A DNA stretch of 64,000 nucleotides from Taenia hydatigena. Its lineage: Eukaryota; Platyhelminthes; Cestoda; Cyclophyllidea; Taeniidae. Below are positions 23,566 to 36,924 of the stretch, one piece after another. Positions within the stretch are counted from its first letter, which is position 1, and each line of letters starts with the position of its first letter. The notes under the pieces were generated by a model, which worked only from the letters and a program-made list of their open reading frames with translations, had not been told where the DNA came from and ran no database searches. The DNA lies in contig JADWOT020000001.1 in the NCBI GenBank assembly GCA_036345935.2, positions 29,178,851 through 29,242,850 of the forward strand, in the 5' to 3' direction. The translations under genes were made by a program, and so were the position numbers.

Positions 23566-24829
23566 GATATGTTATTACACTGCCGCTGACTTTGCAGCTA
23601 GAAAGTGCGCAAACAAACAGGTGTGCTGTGCCTGCTTAAAGTGCGTAGTAGATTTACATTCATCTATTCCTTCTCGACTTCACTTCCTTGAGATGAGTAA
23701 AGGGAGTGCAGGCAGGTGTTCGCTATCCACCAATGGAGTCGCTCAATTTGATTCCATTCGATCCTCACATCCAGCGTTTGCTGTTTCTCTCCTGGCCATA
23801 AATTCCTTGATGGTGCTTCTCATCATTGGTGACGGAGTTGAGCGTACTGGCTAAGGTGTGAAGGCCCAGTAAACTGGGTCTGCTAGAATGACAAAGCCGC
23901 TACACGAAAAGGTAGCCTTTCGGAGGTGTTCGAATCGTTCATTCTAAATGCAGTTAACATGGAATGCCATTTAGAAAGAGGTCGGTTGGATTGTCATTAT
24001 AACCCCTCACTCATCCTTTCCAATCCAATGGAGTTTCATCTCAACACGGAGAAGGAAATCAGTTCTCTTCTGCCTTTTGCACAAATTATCATACCAAAAC
24101 GCTAAACAAATACTATTAAGACTTGAACTTATTTCCGATAGTGTTATGACCTACTCTGGGCACTTAGCAACAATAGGTATGTACCGGCGAATTCTCTCAA
24201 CACCATTGTATAGACAAGAAGGTAGCCAAGTGAGCGAATAAGGAGTGGAAGGAGATGGAGAAGGTGAATGATGTAAAAATATTGGCATGTGATACTTAAT
24301 TCGAGGAGCCTTAATGGCTCTACAGGGCGTCAGTCTTGTTGATGCTTTGGCGTTATGCAAGGAAATTTATTACTGCAAAGCTTTTAAATCGGATGGAAGA
24401 AATGGGAAACGTGCCTACCGTATTTAGTTAGCTTACACCGACAAAGCAATATCATCCCAAATAAAATTGGGATAATAATCGCATTTAAATTGCTTGACGC
24501 ATTGTCCCATGGAAGAGTACTTGCCGAGTTACAAGTTCCTCGTCCTTTTGCCCTCGCATGGTAGCCACGCACCACACTCGGTCTTCCATGTGTGTCCTCC
24601 AGGCACAAAACCACGCTGCCTGCTCGCATCCTGGGTAAATGCATAGTCTACATTTAAGAACAGTTTTGTAATGCACCTCTCCTCCTCACTTTAAGCCCTT
24701 CAGCCCTGGCGCAATCATCGCCTCAAATCACTACCCTTTCTCAAAAGTCCAATAAGTGGCAGTAGGAAAGAATAGAAGAAGCCTGTTCCTAACTGGTATT
24801 TTAGAGAGAAGTGTTGAGCTGCGTATGTT

Positions 24830-25205
24830 TGCTCATTTATGCCACACTACTCGATGACAAGCTGACTAGTAGTTTGATTAGTTAATCATGGGAGATTGTC
24901 TAAACTAATCCCTCTTTTTAATTTGATAGTCGCATGACCAAGGTGAGCTGTCTGGAGGTTTCACCCACCATCGCCATGTTCGTCGGTGATGGTTGGGCTT
25001 AACTCTACCAATTCATCAAATAATATCTTCGAAGCAACCAAAATGAGTCACAGATGTAAATGCCTCCACGCGCATTGGTTGAGACACATTCAAACCACGA
25101 TTGACGGAACCGTTTCTCATGTTGATCTGAGTAGGATGCTTTGCGTTAAAAATATGACATGGATAATGAGTCACAATCACGCAATCTTCTTCCTCCTTCA
25201 ACCCT
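24830..25205 (+). repeat. Duplicated block shared with 28.78-29.15 kb, left copy
   Basis: GATAGTCGCATGA, GAGCTGTC, CACCCACCATCG, CTCTACCAATTC, GTTGATCTGAGTAGGATGC and TTGCGTT recur in order. In the right copy this block runs directly into the block also found at 26.5 kb. Confidence 0.8.
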
Positions 25206-26500
25206 TTAGACCTGCAATCTTCTCTTTACGGGTTGCACATGCTTAAACAAAACGCATGCATAGCAGGTGTGCCAGGAGGTAAGCGACGACATTGGTTGGT
25301 TGGATGTTTGCTACTAGTTATTTCATGGGACTAAAAGTGATAGAACTTTGTGAGGACTTTGAATTAAGAAGTTAGAGTCTCCCTCTTTTCGGTACTTCTC
25401 GCTTATTGACGCCTATCTGGCTAAGTTTACATTCAGGCTTCTGGATTGAAAGGCCAATGAGATCTGTGAGGCGTGATAGGCTTTACAGTTAATTAAACTT
25501 GAGTCTACCCGACCACTGGAGACTCTGTTTTCTGCCTTGTCCTTGTTCTGATTAGTCATTGTATTGGGGAGGTGGGTGGCGGGCCAGTCATTCACTCATC
25601 TTTCCACACAATTGTATTTTCTTCTTTCCTTCCTCCTCCCCAACTCACAATGCAGGTGATGCATAGCAGCTTTAGCTTCAGCTCATGCTGCAGTTGATCA
25701 AGAATCCCTTGCCTGCTGGTGGTGAAAGTAAAATGCTCGCGATTCAACACTCTTTGTCTCACATTTTATTCCCCACCTGCCCACCCCTCTCCTCCTTCTC
25801 CTCCGTAAGTTCATTGTCGTCATTTTCTGATGGTCCCTCTGCCCTGCACCTGGTTCTTGTGGAGCCAAGGCGCTTATCTAGAATCAAAGAGAGCCACGAA
25901 GGAACTTAGCGGATCTTCTGCTGTTTTCGTGGTTAAGAGCCGATTCCTCAAACAGCTCTTTCTCTCCACAATCCCCTTCTCTTCATCCTAGAGGTTGATT
26001 TAAATGAAGTTCGATGTTACACCAAAGGCTTTGTTGACCCTCATTTAAGCCAAATCGGGCAAATGGTAATGTAAAATCGTCAGTGAGAAAGGAAGGACGT
26101 ACGTCGGCTGTACCTGGTTAACGTGTAGCTAACGTCATACCCAATATCGGGTAGCTGGTCCGCTAGTCGAAAAGAAACGCCGTATCAACTGACTGCAAGT
26201 ACAAGAGACAACAACAAAAGTGATGTTTATGCACCAAAATGGGCAACATTGACCATATTAGGACGTCATTTCACCCTCACAACGGGTAAAACAAGAAAGT
26301 TAACATCGATGTAATGCCCTTGGAGTAATTTCGGATAATAAACCATTAGCCTGACATGTCAAATGAGTCACACTTGCTGCTAAAATCATGGCGCAGGCTA
26401 GATTTCCAAATGCTCGATGATCTGCGGAGAAAGAGAGATATGGTGACAAGGGGATAATATGATTAACTGTTGCGTTCAAGGCATCAATTGAGGCGGACAT
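25206..26500. mobile_element. 1.3-kb insertion between two halves of a duplicated block
   Basis: The blocks at 24.83-25.20 and 26.51-26.90 kb are adjacent in the other copy (28.78-29.47 kb), so this interval is either inserted here or deleted there. It contains no transposase-like frame, and the ends were not resolved to a target-site duplication. Calling it mobile is inference. Confidence 0.35.
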
Positions 26501-26504
26501 CAGC

Positions 26505-26905
26505 ATAAATAACAATGCCGCTCCTCAGAATTCCCTGCACTGCTAACCTCTACCGCAGTGAATTTCCCTGACCAACAACCTACTTAACGGCTCTATCACT
26601 GACTAACAAACGAACCAGACCAACCAGCTACCAAGCGTATAAAAGACAAATTTCGTGGTTTAGTAGACATTGCCATTCAACACGGAGCTACTAACTCACG
26701 GACTCACAAACAAACTGCACCAACCAGTTACCGATCTATATAAAAGTTAAATATAGTGGCCTGAGAGACATGTGCACACAACGCATAGCTACTAACTAAC
26801 TAATGAGTAGCATGTCGCAGTGCCAGTGTATCGTTTAATGGGCCAGCCGGCTGCCTATCTCGTATTCTATTTTAGTCCAGCATTAACCAAACCACATTCT
26901 AGCAT
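26505..26905 (+). repeat. Duplicated block shared with 29.16-29.47 kb, with an internal tandem unit
   Basis: AGTGAATTTCCCTGACCAA, ACGAACCAGACCAACCAG and GACATTGCCATTCAACACGG match the right copy. A unit of roughly 100 bp (ACCAACCAGTTACC.. at about 26,718) repeats the preceding unit (ACCAACCAGCTACC.. at about 26,619), absent from the other copy. Confidence 0.8.
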
Positions 26906-26929
26906 CTATCAATCAGAGAGCGATTTCAG

Positions 26930-28775
26930 CTGTCCTTCGTAGAGGACTATTGGAATGTCTGTGTTTGCCCAGTTAGCGTCCACTCCTCCTCAACTGCTTT
27001 CAGTCAGCAGATTAAGCACAGAATGCCAAGACGCATTGATGCTTTGCAGCAATAGCATTCTGCAACTGCAGTCACAACTAACGTGCTCCCCACGTCACCA
27101 CGTCTGAGCGTAAGCTATCCTAAAATGAACCCCAGCTGTTCGATAGTTAAAAAGAAGGTTGATGCACTTATTCTTCACACGACAATGAAATCCTCATCGT
27201 ACATCCAATTTGTGCCTTAACTTGGCTTGTGATGTGCAAAAAGTCAAAAACTCTCAAGACATTTGCGCCGTAGTAGGAGCAGAAACCCATCATTGGAGTT
27301 GAATGACGCTTAGTAGGGAGAGGTGGACGCCGAACCTAGTGCAGGCCTTTACGGACTTGTTGGCACACCGCTACTGATATTGCAGCCACAAATTGTACAC
27401 AGAGGAACAGATCGCTCTGCCTGGAGGCTACTTATCCATCAATGTTGATCAAAACTACAAGCATGTGACCTCCGCATGATGATCGACCAGGCACCAGAGG
27501 AGCAATGCTTGCACAGCCTGCTTACTTGGAAATATGCCAAAGGTGAGGAAGGGGCTGGAGTGTCATCAACACAAATCAGGGGAGCTAAGAGCATATACAC
27601 AAAAGAGCCCTTTGAGAGTGTTTGCAATTAGCTTGGACTGCCAGCTGGGTAGAGGCAGGTGGGACTGCCGACTGCTTCTCATCCATCATTGGAATGGTAG
27701 CTCGCATTTGGATGACTTGAATATTTAATAAGTGGCTTTGAGGAAATTAACCGACCTCATTCCATTCCCTAAAGACCTAAATTTTCGGAAGCGATCCATT
27801 GCTGCAACAGCACTCTCTCGCCATCTTCTGGACACCTCAAAGGACGGCTACCATCATTGCGCACCGACCTTAGTTAAACAGGGCAAGCCCCATCAGACCG
27901 ATAAATCTGGATCTCTCACTGTCAATAACACGATCTTACAAGGATCCAGTAAAGTAATGAATGGGTGCTGAACATTACACAGCAGGCAGGAACAAAGAGA
28001 CGAACCCAACTTGAAACACTGATGGACGAATGACTTCCATCCTGTGCAATTGCCGGTTATAATAGCAGAATTATGCCGACGCGTTCGAAATGGTGTGCAG
28101 TAAGTTCAGCGCTTGCCTGTTCCTTCTTGGCTTTTTTCTTCCTCGGAATGAAAAGGGGAAGAACAGGTTGGCGACAAATTTCATCGGCGACATGGCAAAT
28201 AAGGAATAGTGATAAAGTTTGAACTCGTTTGACTGAAAACACTCCTGGCTCGAAGGTGAATAATGGTGCTTGTGCATGAGGATGTGCATCCATCGAATGC
28301 TTTTGGCCCAAGAGAACGGTTCAGTCTACCACGTCTACTTCAGTTATGCCAATGTACCGAAACAGGCAACCACCTATCAACATTAGCAGGTGTCGTTGTG
28401 ATGACAGCGGGCGGCAATATGGAGAGGCACTTGCTTTCCTACCGATACTCTACGTCCGAGAATCCCCTATCACCAACTCACTCAACATCAACACTAGCAT
28501 CTGGCTCGTAACCGTGACCAATGCAGCCAGAGGTGCCAAAGACGCCCGATTAAGCCTCTACAACTGTTCTTTCATCCTCGTCTCTGCGTTCAGTGCTGCC
28601 CTGACCTCAAGGAAGAAGGTTATGTCCCATTATGACAGTGAGAACCAGGGCCTGAACAACTCATGCCTTGGGAGTGTTTTGATGCATAATTTTGAATAAA
28701 TCGAGGGGATCGCTCTTAACAACATTTGGGTAACCTGCTGGTCACCTTATATGGACACCTTAAACGCGGCCGAAA
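26930..28775. other. No gene assigned
   Basis: Several open frames of 60-117 codons on both strands (27,732-27,971; 28,263-28,699) with no recognised domain and no splice chain. The minus box near 27,505-27,540 is shared with the 191-codon frame at 21.4 kb. Confidence 0.35.
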
Positions 28776-28779
28776 TGTG

Positions 28780-29470
28780 ATCTTTACTGACTGCCACACT
28801 GCTTGCTATTCCCTCGTTGACGAGCGAACTATCAGTGTGATAATTAGTGCGAAGAAATTGTCCTCTCCCTGTTTGAGAGGATAGTCGCATGATTGGGATG
28901 AGCTGTCGGAATGATTCCGCCCACCATCGACATGGTTGGGTCTGGCTCTACCAATTCCTAACAAACTCTCTAACAGCGCATAAAGAGGGCACCACCGGAA
29001 CTGATTTTATCCACGTCGGGCAAAACACATTCAAACTATAATTGACGAAACCGTTTTCGATGTTGATCTGAGTAGGATGCCTTGCGTTGAATGTGATACA
29101 GACAACAATTTACAATAGCACATTCTTTATTCTTCTCTCCTTCCTTAGGTTAACAAAAATATAAATGACGCTCTTCAGATCTTCCTGCACTGCTGACCTC
29201 TGCCTCAGTGAATTTCCCTGACCAAAAACCTACTTAACGCCTCTATAACTGACTCGCAGACGAACCAGACCAACCAGTTACCAAGCGTACAAAAGACAAA
29301 TTTTGTGGTTCAGCAGACATCGCCATTCAACACGGAGCCACTAGCTCATTGATGATTAGCTTACCGCACTTCCAGTGTATCGTTTAAGAGCCAGACAGCT
29401 GCCTAGCTTGCACCTTATTTCAGCCAAGCATTAATCGAATCGCTTTCTAGCATCCATCTACTACAGGAGG
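28780..29470 (+). repeat. Uninterrupted copy of the 24.8-26.9 kb blocks
   Basis: Holds both blocks end to end (junction near 29,155). See the entries at 24,830 and 26,505. Confidence 0.8.
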
Positions 29471-29961
29471 AAGCCACCTGCTGCTCAGAGCAACCCTTCA
29501 ACTTTGTTTATGTTCATTTATTTAAGCTCCATGCGTACGACGCCTGCTGCGATATCATTTCATCAAACAGACACAGCACAGAACTCTTGACAGACGAGAG
29601 CTAACAAGCAAGACGCCTTCACCTCCATCACTAGCACTGCAGCAGTGGCAGGGTCTCCACATCATACGACGAGGACTCCGTCGTGTAGTTTAAATCCACT
29701 GCAGAATTCCAATGCTCTTCACTCGTACGCAAGAAAATTTAAGCAGAAAAGGGTTTTTGTTTCTCTGTTACCTCTACATTTGAAGCACAACAAAAATACT
29801 TGCGATACTCGAATTTTGGGCGAACGTGATTGTAATTAAACTGGTGAGGAAGAAGTGCTGCGTATTTATGGGGTGACAAAGCTATGTATGAAACATTTTT
29901 AACGGTATGCGCAAGACCTTTCATTCACACAAGTGAGGACACTCCATAAAACGCTGCACAG

Positions 29962-30199
29962 TAACTTCGGGCGTTGGCATCCATCTAGAACCATCGAGTT
30001 TTGAAGTGGCAAGGAATCTCATATTAAGAATACCTCTCATACCAAATTGCTTCGTGCATCCTGAGGAGAGATGGGCAGCAATCATTTTAGTGTCACTTGC
30101 AACTATGTATTATCCTAATCGCATTTTTGTGTCGCCTCAGATTTTAGTCTGTGCTCTATACCTGCAAGTGCTGTTTTTAGCCTGTTTAATAAGGCGGCA
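29962..30199 (+). CDS. Splice-bounded exon of an unidentified gene
   Basis: Acceptor CTGCACAG at 29,961 and a strong donor GTAAGA at 30,200 bound a 238-nt frame with no stop. It reads a mixed amphipathic stretch (FEVARNLILRIPL, HPEERWAAI) followed by two hydrophobic runs (IILVSLATM, LVCALYLQVLFLACL). The HPE..AA pattern recalls cyclin-fold helices, but that is a guess. Neighbouring exons were not found. Confidence 0.4.
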
Positions 30200-31199
30200 G
30201 TAAGAGAAGAGAAAGTTAATAGTCAACTTTGTCTTATAGAGGAAGAAAACTACCAAAATCCATGCGCTCAAACTATTCTACGACACTAATTGTTACACCA
30301 AACACCGTTGCAGAGATTGCACGTGACCGAGGAAGTTCGACTTGTCTTGACTTCCCTTTGCTTTTGCTTTACTATCAATCCGGTAATGTCTTCATCCTCT
30401 CATCTTGATTGCAGTGCATCTCATCGAATTCACTACCCATTTATCTCTATGCCAAACACGTCAGCAGTCATTTGATGCACTCGACAGGAAACGAATGCGT
30501 AAAAACCACAGCGTAGCTCACCACTGCAGCAACACACTTGGCACATCAACCTTCTGCCAGGCAGCATTTTATCCAAAGGGAAAGGCGGATGAAACGTACT
30601 TTCGGTTAAGAGGGGTGATTGTACATTAGTACACACTTGCAGAGCATGGACGGTGATGGGCACTAAAAAATTGCAAGACATTTTGTAATGCGTCAGAGAT
30701 TAATATGTGGCTAAACATGGGCAAGAGCAAATATCATTTCCCAGCATCCTGTTTCTTTTATCAAATCTGTCCAATCCAATGGCTTTAACAAGCTAAAGTA
30801 GCACATAAAAGAAAAGAAATAAGTGGATCTGAGTAATTTAAAGAGGTTGATAAATGCGCAAAACAGCAAATGTTTTTTTTACTGTTTGTGTGCTGTCTTT
30901 GCAAGCCGCTACTCGAAATGGCGCATGCCCCAATCTGTGTTCATTAAGACTAATTCCACTAACTCTTCCTCCTCTACTTTGCCGCGCTGATGTTGAGGCA
31001 TCTTGGCAGAATGGAGCGTGTTGTAGTGCTCACGAGTCCTAATTACTCCCGTGATGTAAAGATGGTGCAATCAGGTAGTGAATGAGCACATCCAAGTATC
31101 TCAGTGAGTTCACTGGAGCGATTGATGCGACAGCGAACAGAATTCTCATTAATTGCAAACGACATTTGATCTAGCAAGTAAACGGAAAAGTGCAAAAAT

Positions 31200-31390
31200 T
31201 GTTAGAAGAAATTAGGTCGAAATGGAAGCACACAAAATTTTGTTGCCGCATATGAACAATATTTATCCGTTTGCATCCGCCGATGTGTATCCACTCTACA
31301 ACTCACTTTGTAACACTTCGTGCATTTGACAGGAAATTTGTGACAGCATACTAAACAGCCGCATCGCACTGAACTTCGATGCGTTTGCAC
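31200..31390 (-). other. Cys-rich open frame
   Basis: A minus frame reads CGCLVCCHKF, CTKCYK and a short basic run, spaced like a zinc-binding patch. It could belong to the same gene as the exons at 31.8 kb, but there is no splice support. Confidence 0.25.
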
Positions 31391-31641
31391 TCAATTAACT
31401 TCATATGAAGCCGTCGATATCACTTTGACTGTGACGTCTTCCCCCACCACCAATGCCGCTGTCAATTCCTATAGTATTGCATCATTCATCAGAGTAATGC
31501 ATGCAGACTATACTTCACAATCGAACACAATCCAAAGGGGTATAATTAGGTGGGACAGGAATCGACTGTACGAAATAGCGCAAACGGGTGAGCAAGAGTA
31601 GTGGAGGCGATTGAAAGAATTGCAGATGATTGAAATGTTAC

Positions 31642-31861
31642 AAAGTGCGCCAGCGGCTCCGAGCGTTCCACGGCCGTCACCTGCACATGTACTAACCCGG
31701 ATCGGCGTAGCATGACCTCCGTGGTGTAGAGATCCACGGGTATCCGCGCTAGGCAACCGCTGGCATCTACTAAGTGTTCACTGCTAACATTTCTTACCTT
31801 CAACTTTCCTTACCAGCTGTGCTACTCTAAGTAACTCATTGCGATTTCTTCCTCTTTGCTC
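31642..31861 (-). CDS. Two exons joined by a 28-bp intron, unidentified protein
   Basis: Exon 31,861-31,798 follows an acceptor CTGACAG; donor GTAAGA; intron 31,797-31,770 ends in TTAG; exon 31,769-31,642 ends at a GTAACA donor. Frame is kept across the join (KVE|VDAS) and reads NELLRVAQLVRK, IPVDLYTTEV, LVHVQVTAVE, with GC-rich codons in an AT-richer region. No family recognised. Confidence 0.5.
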
Positions 31862-33158
31862 CTGTCAGATTTTTGATGAAACGCATTTTGAGCACAAGAG
31901 GAAAAGTAACGCTTTTTACGGCTACAAATATGTACTCCTAGACGTTAATATTACCCAAATTAGTGACAGAATTTTGCTTCCCATTAATAAGTGAACCTGT
32001 GCGTTCAAGCAAAGTACATAAAATGAGGGGTGTTACGTCCACACCGTTGAGTCTACACCTTCTTCTCAAGTAGCATTGCTGCTCATTGTCAGCCAACTTC
32101 TTTTCAACCGTCAGTTTTCTGTTTTAACAATCCACTTCTCGAGTTAGCACATGTTGCAGTCTTGTATAAAAGGGCTCATTGCATAGCCTTTTCCTTGTCC
32201 TTGTCGCTGCTATCCATGTGGCTCACTAACAGTCAGGGAACTAGCGATGCTGCCAGAATGATTGGATGGCATGGAGAAGGAATGCGTGCTCCAGAACTCA
32301 GCCTACACCTCTGACTCAAAGGGGCTCAACACAATAGCAACTGTGCGCAAACAAGTAGTCAAATGCGTTCATTGTAGTTATCAGTGTACTGGAGCACAGA
32401 GTCAACGCTAAATGAGCAGTAAAGAGCAAATTGTTGCAATCTTTTTCGACGAGGCATTCGCAGAATGTACAACAGTTACTGCTCTAGCGTCACAAATGCG
32501 TCTTGACGAATTTTCACTGTGTCATGAATCCTGTCCTGTAGAAGATCCTCAATATCTGTAAATGCCTTCTCTATGATATCGATGCGTGAACTTAGCTGCA
32601 TTTCCAACAATCAGTCAGCCATTCATTGATAAGATTAAAGCTTTACAGGATTGAGTAAAGTGAAAATTGTGAATTAATTCATGATCAAAATGAATGTATT
32701 TTAAGTGAAATTGATGAAGTCGATTTTTACGCACGCAGGATTGACTATAACTATGCCTGATAAATAATCTTAGGAGCTACAATCCTTAAACAATTAATGT
32801 GGTTGCATCTGTGTGTCTTCAGATGATACCATCGACATCACCCCAACCACCTCATATTCCAATGCAGTAATACATGCAGCCTATGCTGCGCAACCGAAGG
32901 CAATGCAATGCGATGCAATTGGACACGATGTGGTAAAAAATTATTAAACTGCAAAAACTGGCACAAATGAGTGGAGAGAAGTTCAGAATAATGGAGAGAC
33001 TCAGGGTAAGATGAAGTAAATTATGGAAGAGTGAATTGCCGTAAAGCGGCAACTCTAGTGTTTCACCACTGTCACTAATGCACCTCCTGTAGCATATCCC
33101 AGATGAGCATTCGCGCACTTAATTCTCTACACGACGTGATTACAAAGACCATAATAAT

Positions 33159-33395
33159 TCACCCACAGCAACATCTGGGTGTAAATGCGTGCTTAGAAAG
33201 TAATACCGACATTTTGCAATCGTGGCAAACATGGATTTCGTATGTAAAAGTTGACTCAATCATTGAGTGAAGGATTGGGTGCTTCTCTAGATCGTAGTGC
33301 CGATAGCACAAGCAAAATGGATTGGAAAGACACTTATAGGAGCCTTCATATGGGGATGTGAAGATAATTGCAGAAGAGTGTTTGGTCACAGACAT
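33159..33395 (-). other. Possible Cys/His-rich exon
   Basis: The minus frame reads YKCLSNPFCLCYRHYD and HVCHDCK before a GTATTA donor-like site. Protein-like but unassigned; it lies upstream of the 31.8-kb exons on the same strand. Confidence 0.3.
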
Positions 33396-33599
33396 AACGC
33401 GAGTCGCTTTAGCAAATGCACATCAGAGGTGGAATTTGTCTCAAATACCAAAATGTTCGCGCTATTTATTGTCACCCACGCACCTGCCTATCTGCGTTGG
33501 TTGCCAGCTGGCATGTCAAATGGTTCGCGCTTGCTGTTGGCAGTATGAAATAGACTGCGAAATGGAATAGGTCACCGGCTAAGAAGCGATCTGCACTAT

Positions 33600-35735
33600 T
33601 CAATCACTCGCCCAACACACAGTGCATGCTGCAGTGGCAAGGGTGGTTACTCAAAACAGCCGATTTTGAAGGTGACTTCTAAGCAATACCCTAAGTGACT
33701 TAATGCAGCAACGAAGTTTAAGAAGTTCACTTAGAAATAAATTGGTGCAGAAAACGAATAAACTGGTTTCTTTAACGTCCTCTTGCTCTTCTTTGATGAG
33801 CGTCCTAGCTTTCGTCTGCTAGGAGTCCCTTGCTGTGTGTGTGTTTGCCTAAGCAACATCCTAACTAAGGTCACTCATAGGATTCAAATAGATTTTCCCA
33901 AGCCACATATTTAAGGGAACACTCGATTGGTCCCTGTTGGGATCATAGCAAGGTAGGAAATGGAGCATTGTCTGAGTAGACCACGGTGCAACCTATTTAA
34001 ACGGCTGACTAGGTGGTTGACAGGGAGACCAGTAGTTATAAGCAAGTTTTGTCTTTGACCAGCAATTCTGTGTGAGTAGATGGACAAGTTCGCAGGTTAG
34101 TCAGTTGAGCAGCCAGCCAGCAACGTGTACCAACGCTAGTCTTATATCCACGTCATTGACTAGTTACTACTTCTCGCACCTGACGAATCAGCGCACCACC
34201 AAAAGTGGTGCCATTTAAATTCACACTAAAGGCGTCATCGTTAATTTAAGCATAGCATGGTCACCCACAAAAGTGGTCCTCAGGTTGCTGGTGCTGTCTA
34301 CCTTGGAGTGAAGATATTACATCACCTTGTGCGTTTGGTGTTATGGCTTGCAGATCAGCAGCCTAATTCGCCTGATGATGGTGTTGTCGGACAGCGAATT
34401 GGTCTGAGCAATGCTTTTCAGCGCTTACCTGCAATGCAGCACAAACCTCATCGATCTCCCCCATTAATCAAGTCAATAATTAGAAGTGCTTGCTGACTGC
34501 TCCTACTCTGCATGTTTTGAGAGAATGCAAGGCGAGACTGCCTGCATGCTAATAGATTGTCTGGAGGAAGCGATCGAACGAAGGACCAAAACCTAAGGAC
34601 TTCGGTCCATCAAAGTCACATTTATTTGCAATTGGGTTCAGTGCCTTTCTTTGTCCCTCTTTTCCAATTCCTTTTTTCCTTACCCTATAGTATGATCGCA
34701 TGATTCAGAAAGAGTTTACCACATCATGCGCTTCTTTCCACTTCTTCTGGAGCTGAAGAGTGATGAGTAAGCAAAGAGACTGTAATCGCTGGCGTCTTGG
34801 TGGGCTATCAGGGGATGAATTAGGCTTCCTGGTCTCCCTCTCCTCACTGCATGAGAATGAAGGCCAAGGAGGGAGGGACAAGCACCAAACCTATTGTACA
34901 TCCTCGCGAATGCGTTGATAAACTATTGCTATTGCATACAGTAATTACACACCTAGGTGTAGTCTCGTTCTGTCTGGAGGCCATCCCTACACCAGAGTTG
35001 GTCGAAACCGTCAAAAATAGCTTTATTAGGGTGTGTCATCATGGTACATAGCTTCCATTGCACCGGATGTTTACCCGGTTACGAGGTAGGAGATGCTAGA
35101 ACAATGGCACGGTTTTGGATTAAATCTAACACGTGGTCCCTCTTTGCTATGAAATGTTCATCATTTTGCTGACAGTGGAAGGTGGGCAGAACCGTTCGAA
35201 TGTATTAGCCTGGTGGATAACTAAGGGCAATGCGCAGTGATGGTGGCCACTGATGGCAGATGACAAGAAAGGTAACCAGGTGACGAGATAACAGTACTGA
35301 TATAATAATGAATCACTTTCTTACATTTAAAGGCTTGGAGCCAATAAAGGAGGTTGACTTGTATCATTGACGCTGCTCGTAAAGCAGTCAGTGCTGGTAA
35401 GATTATTGTCTGCGTTTGAGGAATAAAAGGAGAGGAAAGAGTAAATAGCTGAAGTGGTACTCACAACGACCTCTCACTAACAGGTGGTCCGAGTCAACCG
35501 CAAACACCTTTAAAAGGCTGCTTTGTGCATAAACAAGCAAACGTAATTCATTAATAACTCAACTACGGTGCTTGTCAGCGTGCGCTAATGCTGAAAATGG
35601 AGTTGAACCTGCCAAGTCCAAGTTGACCGCATTGCAGCAAGGCGATTTCCCGACCAACACTGCCACTATGTAACTAATAGGCGAAAATTGCAATGTGGCT
35701 GGCTTAACGCTCAGAGAAGCTGAGCTGGAGAGTTA
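33600..35735. other. No gene assigned
   Basis: A TG-rich run at about 33,835 and short frames only; nothing supportable. Confidence 0.4.
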
Positions 35736-36104
35736 ATTCCGTGTTTAGTCGCACTAAGCGTTCGGCGAACACGTTTCTCGTCATCCGCCTTCGAGGGAGA
35801 AGCGTACTCTAAGTTAGCATAACCCTCACCACCAATGAAGAGCATTTGCTACTTGCTCTCACTAGACTCGTTCTAAGTGAATAAAAGCGGTCGAAGCTCT
35901 TCGCTTCGAAAGGCGAAACCCACTGCGTCCCAATCGAAACCGACACGCATGATGTTAACGCTGGCCATGTGTCGACCACCTTCATAAAAGACACACATTT
36001 CCCCAGGCTGCTCTGCACGGATAAGTTCCGACACTGTTCACTTAGAATATCACATTTAGCATTACCAATGTATCAACATTTGATTTTCAATTCCTCGAAA
36101 GCAG

Positions 36105-36320
36105 TGCATTAAATGCAGGTGGGTAACAATCTCCTTCGTGGGTGACGGCGAATGGGGCAGGGTGATGAGGATTGACCACCGCCTCATCTACTAGTGAGGT
36201 CGCATGTCCAGCCGGTTCAGCACGTCGGCACACTTGCTACATATACCCTTGACTAAGTAGTCCTCACTGTCAGGCGAGAAGCGTTTGGCGAACGCGCATT
36301 CGTCATTCGCCTGCGAGGGA
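36105..36320 (-). repeat. SINE-like dispersed repeat, minus copy
   Basis: Carries the CGTCGGCACA, GACTAAGTAGTCCTCA and GCGAGAAGCG boxes in reverse sense; a second partial copy sits at 35,740-35,830. Confidence 0.65.
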
Positions 36321-36559
36321 GAGGTGGACTCTCTGGACTAGCATAACACTCATCACTCCGTCTCGTTCATTCCGTCGCCGTCGCAGATTGCCACCTGCCC
36401 AATCTCTCGCTATTCGATGCGAGGAAGTGAAAGCCTGAAGTAAAAGATTAGTGAACAACCTGTGATAGGTTGCAGTGAATTGCTTGAAGGTCGAGATTAA
36501 ATAGCCACAATCTAGTTGCTTAAGCAAGTGCATCTGTCCGATAAGCTGATTTTATGACA

Positions 36560-36920
36560 GGTAGGCACGGAAAGACGTCTCGCTGACACATTCGTTGTCC
36601 GACATTATTGTTGTCATCAAAATGTGGGAAGTGCCATGTGGCTGGCTCATCAATTGTCGCAGCAATGACGACATGACTTTATTGCAGAGGAATTGCTTAG
36701 GTGCAAAAATTCCAGCAAACTAATGGAAAAGTAGTTCCCACCCATGTCGACTTCATGGGCTGCTACGCCCAATTGTGCCCCAAGACTAACCACAAGTCTG
36801 AATGTTTGCCATTCGCCATCGCCTGCATTGAGGGCCATGCCTGGCTACCCACGGAAGAGTGCCAACGCCCGCCCGACCAAAGCAAGTGCAATCCACTCAC
36901 TAACCACATCTCGATACGAT
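36560..36920 (+). repeat. Repeat shared with 15.04 kb, with an open Cys-rich frame
   Basis: The first 240 bp match 15,040-15,270. From 36,745 an open frame reads FMGCYAQLCPK, HAWLPTEECQ and CNPLT. The HAWL..CQ part recurs at 59,115-59,160, where one Glu codon is TAG. Confidence 0.55.
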
Positions 36921-36924
36921 GATA

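Noticed and set aside
29962..30199. Cyclin-fold protein
   Set aside because: Only an HPE..AA-like pattern; too little to name a family.
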